Source of the DNA: CAVALG01 sp045576295
GTDB taxonomy: Bacteria; Bacillota; Clostridia; Oscillospirales; Acutalibacteraceae
NCBI GenBank assembly: GCA_045576295.1
Contig: JAZNGF010000056.1
Location: 1-34,643 of the forward strand
DNA: 34,643 nt
Direction of reading: 5' to 3'
The first letter of the stretch is position 1. The number at the start of each line of letters is the position of its first letter. Made by a program: the position numbers and the translations under genes. Of this stretch, positions 24,901 through 33,400 are shown piece by piece. The notes under the pieces were generated by a model. That model had not been told where the DNA came from. It made no database searches and saw nothing but the letters and a program-made list of their open reading frames with translations.

Positions 24901-27055
24901 GTTCAAGCACTATATGTACTACACCAAAACCGACACAAAGGTTACCCATTCGGGCGATTATGAACTGCTTAAATATTCAGCAAACACAAGCAACATAAAG
25001 GGTGTTGATGGGGCAACACCGCAGTTTATGAGGGTTTATAAAAACGGCGAATTAGTTGCCGATAGAGAAGCCAACATTAACTTCGCAGCCCTTGAAAACT
25101 ATGCTAAGTTCAAATCACTTATCGCAACCGACCTTTCGTCGCAGCTTACGGTTGAGGTTCTCCAAAAGGCAAGAACAAGGTATGATGTAAGCGTAGAAAA
25201 CGGCATAACAACCATTATCACCACCATTATCTTCACAACCGATAACAACGTTTACGAGCTTGAATTATCGGCAGTTACAGCCGACAACTACGGCACATTA
25301 ACCTATGTTAATAACCACTTAACCCCAACCTATTCATACATTGAAAACGGCAAAACAACAGCTAAGGGTTATAAAAATGTGTTTGGTGTAATGCAGTATG
25401 GCAGAGCAACAGGCGGCAACACAACCGTTCAGGTTTACTCGGCTAATGCTAAATACAGAATCACAGGCGAGCACACACATAACTTCACAGTTAAAGAAAG
25501 TGTTAACGCATCGTGCACAAAGGGCGGCTACACCGTTTATTCCTGCAAAGACTGCAGCTACACCTATGAAGAGGTAACGGGCGAGGCGCTCGGCCACGAT
25601 TTAACAGTTGATTCGTTCGAAGCAACCTGCGAAAAGGCTGGCGGCACATCATCAAGTTGCTCACGCTGCGATTATGTTAAAGAAGAGCTCGTTGGCAATC
25701 CGCTTGGTCACGATTTAACCACAGTAACAACCGAACCTTCTTGTGAAAGCGCCGGCGGAATGGTAATCACCTGCTCGCGTTGCGACTATGTTAAAGAAAA
25801 TCTTGTTGGTTCGGCACTTGGCCACGATTATGTTGAAACAACGGTTGAGGCCACCTGCGGAAAGGCAGGCGCTGTTGTAAGTACCTGCTCACGTTGTGGC
25901 AGCACAAACAGCGTTGAAATTCCTGCAACAGGCAACCATAATTACGTGAAAGACGACGCTCAGTCGTTAGCTCCAACCTTCGCAAATGATGGCTATAATA
26001 TGTTCGTTTGCACAGGCTGTGGCGATTCATATAAAGAAACCGTTCCCGCAACCGGCGGCGATGATTTCAACAGCGAACTCCCCTATTGGGATAAGCAGGT
26101 TATAGTTGAGGGCGACATTGTTACCTTAAAAATAACCCTTCGCGGCCCCGATAGGTCCTGCTGCGGCGGCCAGGTAGATATAACCTACCCTGCTGAAAAA
26201 CTCCAGTACATCTGCCCTGAATTATTCCCCGACGGAACCGAAGGCTACGATGAAGAGCTTGGCTGGCTCGGTATCGGCAACGGCAGCATCAACGGTCACA
26301 CAGATCCGGGACTGTTTATTGCTAACTTCTTCTCGGCTCGCGGTGTTAAGACCGATCAGCTCCTTTGTGAAGTTAAGTTTAAACTAGTTAGCGGAACCGT
26401 TTCGGCCGAAGACTTCACCTACACCGAAATCCTTGCTGACTCTGTTGGTGAAGAGGTGTTCAACGCAACACCCATCACCTTCACCTGCTTGCACACAGTT
26501 AAAGAAAACGTATCAAAGGTTGACCCAACCTGTGTGGCTTCGGGTGTATCGGTTGATAAATGTTCAGGTTGTGGCGAAGAAACAACAACCGTACTCGAGG
26601 CGCTTGGCCACGATTTGAATACTGTTACAACCGATGCAACCTGCTCGGCAGCCGGTTCAACTGTAACCAGCTGTTCACGTTGTGATTACGAAAACGTTGT
26701 TGTATTACCCAAACTCGATCACACACCGAGCGATTGGATAACCGATAAGGAAGCAACCGCAGAGGAAGAAGGCAGTGCCCACAAGGAATGCACTGTTTGC
26801 GGTGAAGTTCTTGAAACCAAGGCTCTCGAAAAACTTCCTGCAGGTATGTATGGCGACGTTAACGGCGACGGCAGAGTTAACACAGGCGATACTGTAATAA
26901 TTTCTAAATATGCTTCAAAGCTTGGCGATCTCCCTGCAGGCAGTGAAGTATACGCAGATGTTAACGGCGACGGCAGAGTTAACACAGGCGACGCAGTGCT
27001 TGTTGCGCGCTATGCCGCAAAGATTATAACTTCATTCCCTGTAGAGAATAAATAA
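18995..27055 (+). CDS. Giant secreted DUF4886 protein with cysteine modules, cohesin-like domain and dockerin, paralogue 2
   Basis: A 2686-residue secreted protein. ATG at 18995 is preferred over GTG at 18980 because AAAGGTGGAGG lies just upstream and the signal peptide then matches paralogue 1 (cleavage after VAQA, residue 31). The DUF4886/SGNH-like domain spans about 53-300 (IGNSYG with Ser61; DNLH with Asp272 and His275). Six blocks of cysteine modules alternate with four beta-rich domains at about 20428-21276, 21880-22836, 23222-24076 and 24546-25466. Each beta domain carries a variant of the pattern GxI[YF]AxDxxGxY. A cohesin-like domain follows (about residues 2356-2497: EGDIVTLKITLRG, CCGGQVDITYPAEKL, LLCEVKFKLVSG). 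The C-terminal dockerin is residues 2619-2686, with two DVNGDGRVNTGD loops. It probably acts at the cell surface, perhaps in a cellulosome-like complex. Enzymatic activity is inferred only. Confidence 0.9.
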   Translation: MKHLTKRIASVLLVLMLLMGVFAVPMGVAQAASAKNNWVTQYTNADVNGDGTIKFLIIGNSYGNNLRHMLNEYFLPKQSQKVIVAQAYIGFSGMAEYYKDNKNAEFYAEQFNTTEVTDNPGIYGSPKTGAGDGYIGGIQYTDVVKMTNWDIIMIQESPNGAAIASNFTSYLNGFVNSIKSAYSSAHGSSAKMSMAWFMTWATPSPFGSGDAYEGTNLDQFNRISTCVNDYVAASGNFDVIFPCATIIQNARTAHVDNHVVTDELKFDGMCTDNLHIVSAFSKIMAAYGLMKTLNLSTANCDTADQFTKYITNAPFNEEPGRTYRAGRMDLLMKESVDNAIKTPRTVTQSVFTGDIATTCNDGTTHEYTGAVVTAPTCTEDGYTKNTCTTCGYYHIYDVTAKLGHDYVITGEKAPSCTENGYVEQYCSRCNDNNSQTLPGGHTYGNWETVKEPTKTAEGLKRKTCSACGATMDEAIPMLTDNITYDVTFETQADFDNFSKNTVRASNSNGVYSTDEYNYFSSKDKAYLVKFVANADGTAVSNNLIAIKTPDKTYGKTFTMLTGGGYSFDTTTAAPGVIYAHDDYGYYGIKAYVAASGNVVFQHFRMSEPALKTDGYSTAAVCAETLIVNIESVDGVPVSKTTANIGDVTPITISKTNNNQQFFKYKYYVTSEGQGSVTVKVDMIYDDLISAFTATSVPMTFTVENAQKLVSSDLHTNYNSAFGFFKHSYGGQQKYTDAWGETVAHDHDSRIYSLYAEYAEKDACKHPSTKTVSAVAATCTEAGTTEAVVCTSCSETVSGGDLIPALGHDYIEKTSKAATCTEAGELKTTCSRCTYSLVTAIPALGHTVGEIVESAEPTCTTDGYKVGACSVCGATSTETTPLLGHDYGEFTVTKAATCTEKGERTKSCSRCDSVVTEVVPATGHSYGEWTVTKVPSATEAGSKSRVCSACGDTQTAEVPMDAGEMTYNLDLSKSSDFEALKSAAKMVATKNIKYATWGGEETVIDYNADAAAVALDVSKNCGTTGFVIRIPTEGGNEAQPKTFALSTGTYVPDSSLTKQIGTDTLADVIFAKNKTGYFVFSYGPTSSHLAFQPFNSDTKDSVILSGSRTALFTNLSLSAEKFYVNGVEKSIDATAYTKRFTHQGNLAKAINQLITAGLVKGTAVPTTTAEGMGTGAFYKAFTADYEVSVAANNDITINYNVHYTTDKGDVVTFKMFPITLKGNTLTFYKSADVPTTAERNLTEYLKDLSPITPVFGTSTYPVNIQAAAAYATVNSVSAEFAEPCAHAKTRTVDAKAATCTEAGNAKCVYCSDCGQLLEGAIGGGTTEPLGHSYESSVTLEPRCYADGTLQDGATTFACVRCDDSYNVAIKASHSFGDWEITTYATSTSEGEKKCTCTKCGAIITRVIPKSTTFEYNWNYAKAVEGQKDGEDTLSTLQFMDSGNGSYSSDEHHEYNQETGSFDFLMPQGRVLAGMLPTPSEYIPKSFSVKAYAEAYGQASPTPAIFVATDGNETTPTYYFFQAYLNGSASYYNIKAYTRSKSPNSNGYYSLTAKDIVKGAKLGLKTATGFNTLTNYLGERFAKYGLFRHIPLTIEYNVTTDDNGIPTVNTKLSLISTDGSGKVTTLDMAVITFNQTTLGLASDATIEPAFGIASQAGTLMDGYGEEYPELLTGEEDKCKYEFVKATYEFDVNSPNHVHSYNNGQTIAPTCTTIGGVKYICTMCGHSYMADEVPALGHDLSTVTTPPTCVKAGSSVTTCSRCNYRDVVTLPATGHAYENPVITKPATCTENGILTGTCIVCGMSGDEEIPAFGHSYGDWIVDVQATTTSKGSRHKTCETCGDVVTEEIPIVILTKDYNWDFEWANGSVHASEMLQNSTHYVSNNKNLASYGDTQTAVYNSSTKAFELYVPNNITENINGLVFDTPAGATPMTFSAEVGSEDRPGVSALYCGGVVYAADDNGFYHIALNYFGAFKHYMYYTKTDTKVTHSGDYELLKYSANTSNIKGVDGATPQFMRVYKNGELVADREANINFAALENYAKFKSLIATDLSSQLTVEVLQKARTRYDVSVENGITTIITTIIFTTDNNVYELELSAVTADNYGTLTYVNNHLTPTYSYIENGKTTAKGYKNVFGVMQYGRATGGNTTVQVYSANAKYRITGEHTHNFTVKESVNASCTKGGYTVYSCKDCSYTYEEVTGEALGHDLTVDSFEATCEKAGGTSSSCSRCDYVKEELVGNPLGHDLTTVTTEPSCESAGGMVITCSRCDYVKENLVGSALGHDYVETTVEATCGKAGAVVSTCSRCGSTNSVEIPATGNHNYVKDDAQSLAPTFANDGYNMFVCTGCGDSYKETVPATGGDDFNSELPYWDKQVIVEGDIVTLKITLRGPDRSCCGGQVDITYPAEKLQYICPELFPDGTEGYDEELGWLGIGNGSINGHTDPGLFIANFFSARGVKTDQLLCEVKFKLVSGTVSAEDFTYTEILADSVGEEVFNATPITFTCLHTVKENVSKVDPTCVASGVSVDKCSGCGEETTTVLEALGHDLNTVTTDATCSAAGSTVTSCSRCDYENVVVLPKLDHTPSDWITDKEATAEEEGSAHKECTVCGEVLETKALEKLPAGMYGDVNGDGRVNTGDTVIISKYASKLGDLPAGSEVYADVNGDGRVNTGDAVLVARYAAKIITSFPVENK

Positions 27056-27083
27056 GAAATCTAAATAAAACAACAAGTTTTAA

Positions 27084-27118
27084 GCCCACCGAAGGCAACC
27101 CCTCGGTGGGCCTTTTTT
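27084..27118 (+). terminator. Rho-independent terminator after paralogue 2
   Basis: GCCCACCGA (27084-27092) pairs perfectly with TCGGTGGGC (27103-27111) and is followed by CTTTTTT. It isolates paralogue 2 from paralogue 3. Confidence 0.92.
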
Positions 27119-27178
27119 GGTGCTTTTGAAAAATTCCAAAATATTCTTAAATAAAAGCGTAAATTTTGAAAAAACGAC

Positions 27179-27206
27179 TTGAAATTTTTTGTGCATATGT
27201 TACAAT
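27179..27206 (+). promoter_or_regulatory. Promoter of paralogue 3
   Basis: TTGAAA (27179-27184) and TACAAT (27201-27206) with a 16-bp spacer, inside which TTTTTTGTGCATATGT closely matches the spacer of the promoter at 18831. The start of transcription should be near 27213. Confidence 0.75.
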
Positions 27207-27218
27207 GTATACGGAATA

Positions 27219-27402
27219 ACATCGGGTAATCTGCCCGATGTGTTAAAAAGGTGAAAAATCAAATAAGCAAGCAGCCTTGTTTTATGCTGAAAGTGCCTGT
27301 TTTGCGGCGCGAAAGGGGAATGCGCCCGAATTTGCGCTTTGGCATCGGCAGGCTTGCTTGGTGTAAATTTTCGCCTAAACCTCAAGTCCTTGGAGAGGGA
27401 CT
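27219..27402 (+). ncRNA. Long structured 5' leader of paralogue 3
   Basis: The roughly 225-base leader before the ATG at 27441 can fold into three units. First is ACATCGGG/CCCGATGT (27219-27226 with 27234-27241). Second is a large nested stem: AAGCAAGC (27265-27272) with GCTTGCTT (27352-27359), TGCTGA and TGCC (27285-27297) with GGCATCGGCA (27341-27350), and an apical GGCGC/GCGCC (27306-27310 and 27322-27326). Third is AGTCC/GGACT (27385-27389 and 27398-27402). I do not recognise a known riboswitch class. The leader of paralogue 2 does not share it. Confidence 0.45.
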
Positions 27403-27440
27403 ATAATCACTACTACATTTTAGAAAAGGCGGTCGTTATT

Positions 27441-30400
27441 ATGAAAAAGATCAGTAAACGTCTTGTCTCACTAGCGCTCGTTTTGGTCCTGTTAATGGGC
27501 CTTTTCGCAGTGCCAATGGGTCAGGTCTCAGCTGCTTCTGCAAAGAACAACTGGGTAACAAGCTATTCAAACCCCGACATTAACGGCGACGGTACCATTA
27601 AGATTCTTCTTATCGGTAACAGCTACGGCAACAACGTGCGTAATATGTTGGGCCACTATTTAAGTACACAAAGCAAAAAAGTCGTTGTCGGCGCCGAGTA
27701 TATCGGTTTCTCCGGCATGTACGACTATGTTAATGTAGATAAGGGCGCAGAATTCTACGCCACCGGTTACAACACAACCGAAGTAACCGATAACCCCGAT
27801 ATTTATGGCTCTCCCAAATTCTCGGCCCAGGGTTATCAAAGCTCAGTTAAATACAGAGATGCTGTAAAGATCACCAACTGGGATATTATTATGCTTCAAG
27901 AAAGCCCCTATGGTGCAGCAAGAGCTTCTACCTATACTACATACCTTAACACCTTTGTTAAGAATATTAAATCTGCTTATACAGAGGCTCACGGCACTTC
28001 TGCTAAAATGAGCATGTGCTGGTTTATGACCTGGGCAACCCCTGCCAGCCTTGCAAGTGGTGATGGCTACTATGTAGGCACCAACCTCGATCAGTTTAAC
28101 AGAATTTCTACCTGCGTTAACGATTATGTAGCAGCATCGGGCCTTTTCGATGTTATCTATCCTGCTGCAACCATGATCCAGAACGCTCGTACAGCTGATC
28201 CTGATAACTATGTTATCGCATCTGAAACAAAGTATGACGGTATCTGTACCGATAACCTGCACGTTGTTACGGTATTCGGTTTGGATGTAATCGCCTACGG
28301 TTTCACCAAAACCTTGGGACTGAGCACCGATGGGTACGACACCGAGAACCACTTAGGCCTCTTTATGAAGGGCGATGAGGTTCCCGAAGAATTCCAGGTG
28401 GAGCCTGAAAAATCATACCGTGCTAACCGTGCGTATAGATTACTTCAGGAATCGGTTGATAACGCGCTTAAAACCCCTCAAACTGTAACCCAGTCTATCT
28501 ACACAGGCGATGTAAAAACCACCTGTAACGATGGCACTAACCATACATATTCAGCAGCAAAGGTTACTGCACCTACTTGTACCGAAGGCGGTCACACACT
28601 TAAGGTTTGTTCAAAATGTAACTATAATTATGTTTACGACAAGCTTGAGAAATTAGGCCACTCCTATAAAGTTACAAGCCAGCAGGATGCAACCTGTACA
28701 CAGAACGGTTACATCAACCAGTACTGCACACGTTGTAACGAGCAGAACAACCAAACTATCCCCGGCGGCCACAGCTACGGCAACTGGACTGTTGTTAAGG
28801 CTGCAACCCGCACCGAAACAGGTATTAAGAGAAAAACCTGTACAGTTTGCGGCGACTATTATGAAGAAACAATCCCGCTCGTAACTGATAACAAAACCTA
28901 CGATGTAGCTTTTGAAACTCAAGAAGATTACGATACCTTCTGTGCAGATGTTATCAAGGCAAGTAACAGTCAAGGTCTTTACGCTAACAGCACTTATCAC
29001 TACTTCGATTCAAAAGATAAGGCCTACAGAATGTCCTATGTTACTAACGAATCAAAGGTTAATGTAGCAAACTCGTTAGTTGCTATTAAAAACCCCGATA
29101 ACGCTTATCCTAAAACCTTTACAATGCTTGCAGGCGGCGGCTATTCATACACCACCACCACTGCAGCACCCGGTATTATTTTAGGTCACGATAACTACGG
29201 TTACTACGGCGTTAAGGTGTTCGTAGGTTCAAGTGGTACTATTCTTACACAGTACTTCTATATGACCGAGCCTACAGCATCAACTAACGGTAATTCAACC
29301 GTTATCGCAAACAACAAAAATGGTTCAATGAAAATCGTAGCGATGGATGGTAAATCGGTTACACCGTTCGCTACTATTAACAAAGCAACCTATCCCGACC
29401 TTCCGATCGACGCTATTTCACAAAATAATAACAACCAGCAGTTCTTTAACTATAAGTTCTATGTAACAGGCGATGCTTCGGGTAACACAAGCTTTAAGGT
29501 TGACTTAATTTATGACGACCTTATTTCGCAGTTCACTGCAACAACCGAAACCCAAACATTTAATGTTGATATTGCAAAGGAAATGAGGCCTTCGGCTGAT
29601 CACAGCAACTACACTGCTGCTTTCGGTTTCTTCAAGCATTCTTACGGCGGCCAGCTTACATATATGGATGCTAAGGGTGAAACCGTAAACCACGATCACG
29701 ACTCAAGAATTTACTCTATCTATGCCGAATATCAAGAAAAGGCAGCCTGCACACATACAAGCACAAAAACAGTTGCAGCAGTAGAAGCTACTTGCACCGA
29801 GGCTGGTAAAACTGCAGCAGTTGTTTGTAATTCATGTAACAAAACAATTTCGGGCGGCGCTACAGTTGCAGCCCTCGGCCACGACCTTGTAACAACCGTA
29901 ACAAAGGCAGCAACCTGTACAGAAGCAGGTGCTTCAACCACAGCTTGCTCACGTTGCGACTACACAAGCTCTGTTGTTCTTCCGGCAACAGGCCACACAA
30001 TGAGCACATTCACTGTAACTAAAGAAGCCACCTGTACAGCAGCAGGTGTTAAGAGCGGTACTTGTTCAACCTGCGGTGAAGCTGCAACCGAAACTATCCC
30101 CGCGCTTGGCCACAACTACGGCAGCTTTGTTACAACAAAGGCAGCCACCTGTACTGAAGCCGGCGTTAAAACACAAACCTGCTCTAACTGTAAAGGCGTA
30201 ATCACAGCAGAAATCCCCGCGCTTGGCCACAGCTACGGCGCTTGGGTTGTTACAAAAGAACCCACCGAAACTCAAGACGGTTCTAAGTACAGAACTTGCT
30301 CTACCTGCGGCAACGTTCAAACAGTAACAGTTCCTAAAGATTCTGCTTCACTCGTTTACGATTGGGATTTCTCAAGCAGCGCAGACTACGCAGCTTTAAA

Positions 30401-33400
30401 ATTAAACGCAAGAACAGTTGCTAACAAGAGCTTAGCAAACGCAACTTGGGACGGCGCTTATAGCTCAGTAGGCTATGTATCGGGTGCAAAGGCAGTAGGC
30501 TTCAACACCTCGCTCAACAACGGTACAGCAGGCTTCGTGCTCAACACACCTACAACAGGCGGTGCCGAAGCACAGCCCGTAAGCTTCAAGCTTGAAGGCA
30601 ACAACTACATCCCGAGCACAGTTGCTTCAACCACTCAGGTTGGTACTGCAATGATCCCGGGTATCATCTTTGCCAAGAACGATACTGGCTACTTCGTGTT
30701 CCAGGTAACACCCAGCAACGTTAATATGGCGTTCCAGCCCTATTCAAGCGATACATCTGAAGCTGTTATCTTAAACGGCACTAAGAAGACAATTATGTCT
30801 AACCAGGTTATGGGTGCTCAGGGCTTCTCAATCAACGGCGTTGAACAAGACCTTGCTTTAACAACATACAGCGCAAGATACACCTACCTTGGTTATTTCA
30901 CTTCACTTATTTCAGATCTTATCAGCAACGGCAAAATCGGCGGCACAGCGCTTCCCACATCGGGCACTGCTGATTACTATTCAAGATTCTCGGCTGATTA
31001 CGATTTAACTATCGATGCTGATAACACAATTAATCTCGACTACACATTATACTACACATCCGACAATGGCGATGTAGTAACCTTTGATATGTACCCCATC
31101 GTTATTTCCGACGGTATTGCTACATATCACAAATCTGCCAACTCACCAACAGAAGTTACCAGAAACTTCAGCGAATACCTCACCGATCTTTCGCCCATAG
31201 TTCCGGTATTTGGTGCAGTTACCTACCCAACACAGATTCAAAGCGCAACCGCTTATGCAACAGTTGAAACAATCTACGCAGAGTACACTGCTGCTTGCGA
31301 ACACGCTAACACAACCGTGCTCGACGCAAAGGCAGCAACCTGTACAGAAGAAGGCCAGTCAAAATGCGTATACTGTGCTGATTGCGGCCAGTTACTTTCG
31401 GGTACAATCGGCGGCGGCAAAATTGCAGCCCTCGGCCACGATTATCAGTCATCAGTAACAAAAGAGCCTACATGTAATGCCGATGGCACTTTAACCCCCG
31501 GCACATTAACCTACGCATGTACAAGATGCGACGATTACTATGATGTAGCAATCAAGGCTGCTCACAGCTTTAGCGATTGGACTATTACTAAGGCTGCAAC
31601 ATCAACCACAGTTGGTTCAAAGCAGTGCTCATGTACATCTTGCGGCGTTATAGTTACTAAAGAAATCCCCGCAACAACCACATTCGAGTATGACTGGGAT
31701 TACACAGCAGTAGCAGCAGGCCAAAAGGATGCCGACGATACCATGTCTATAGTAGAATTTATGGACACAGGTTCAGGTTCAGTATCGGGCGATGATTACC
31801 ACGAATACAATGCCGATAACGGCAGCTTCGACTTCATCACCCCGCAGGGTAGATATATGGTTGGCCTTATCAACAACCCTGCAGGCTACAACGCTAAATC
31901 ATTCTCGGCTAAGGCTTATGCCGAAACATATAGCGGCGTTTCGCCAACACCCGGTATCATTATAGCTACCGATGGCAACGAAACCACACCTACCTACTAC
32001 TTATTACAGATTACCCTTAACTCCGGTGTGTCAACCTACAACCTCGTTGCCCTTAAGAGAAGCGCATCTAAGAACAGCAACGGTCACTACGGACTTACCG
32101 CAACAAACATTGCAACCAATGTTAAAATCGGCCAAACAGGTAGCAACTTCAACACAATGTCGCAGTACATTTCAAGCCGTGTTACAAAGTATGGCCAGTT
32201 CTATCATATGCCGGTATCTGTTCAGTACGATGTTACTGTTAACACCAACGGCTCTATGACCATTGCTCCTACAATGTTCCTCCACAGCACCGATGGTTCA
32301 GGCAAAACAGCAGAGATTGACTTTACAGATGTAATTGTAAACAACACTCTCTTAGGCCTTGATAGTGATGCAACATTCACACCTGTATTCGGTATTGCAA
32401 CACGTAACAGCGCGCTTATGTCTTCTTATGAATCAACATACCCTGCACTCATCAACGGCAAAGAAGATAGATGTATGTATGAATTTGTTAAGGCAACCTA
32501 TTCTATCGACGGTGATTCACCTGAACATACTCACACATACGATAGCGGCACTAACGTTGCAGCAACCTGTACTCAGGGCGGCTACACCAAGTACACCTGT
32601 ACAGTATGCGGCGGAAGCTACACCGAAAACGAAACCGCAGCACTCGGGCATAATCTTTCAACCAAAACAACAGATGCAACCTGTACAAAAGCAGGCTCTG
32701 TAGTAACAAGCTGTTCACGTTGTGATTATAAAGACACTGTAACCCTTCCCGCACTTGGCCACACCTTCTCTAACCCCACAGTTACCAAGGAAGCCACCTG
32801 TACAGAAGAAGGAACAATGTCTGGCACATGTTCTGTTTGCGGTGAAACAACCGAACAGACAATTCCCGCAACAGGCCACAGCTATGGCGCTTGGATTGTT
32901 GACAAGGAAGCAACCACAACATCTAAGGGTTCACAGCATAAAACCTGTTCTGCTTGTGGCGACACAGTAACCGAAGAAATTCCGATTATCATCATCGCTT
33001 CAGGCTACAACTTAGATTTCGAAGGCTCTAACGGCTCTTCAGATGCAGCAACACTTCTTGCAAACGGTACACGTTATGTATCAACCAACAAGAACACAAC
33101 AGCATCTGCAGAAAAATTAACTGCACAGTACAACTCCACCTCAAAGGCATTCGAACTGGCAGTTCCAAGCTCAATGTTCTACAATGTTAATGGTGTTGTA
33201 TTCGATCAGCCCGCTAACACCATCCCGATGTCATTCGAAGCAGAGGTTGGATGCACAGGCCGTGTGGCAGTAAATGCTCTTTACACCGGTGGCGTAGTTT
33301 ACGCACAGGACGACGGCGGTATCTATTACATGACCCTTGCCTACAACGGCGCGTTCAAGAACTATGCTTACTACACCAAAACAACCAATGTAATGGATTC

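Noticed and set aside
20086..26840. CxxC-rich modules as multihaem cytochrome motifs
   Set aside because: The pairs are CxxC followed mostly by Gly, Asp or Asn, not the CxxCH needed for haem c attachment.
27200..27385. Minus-strand open frame across the paralogue 3 leader
   Set aside because: It has no ribosome site and mirrors the GC-rich stem structure of the leader; the stems explain the lack of stops better.
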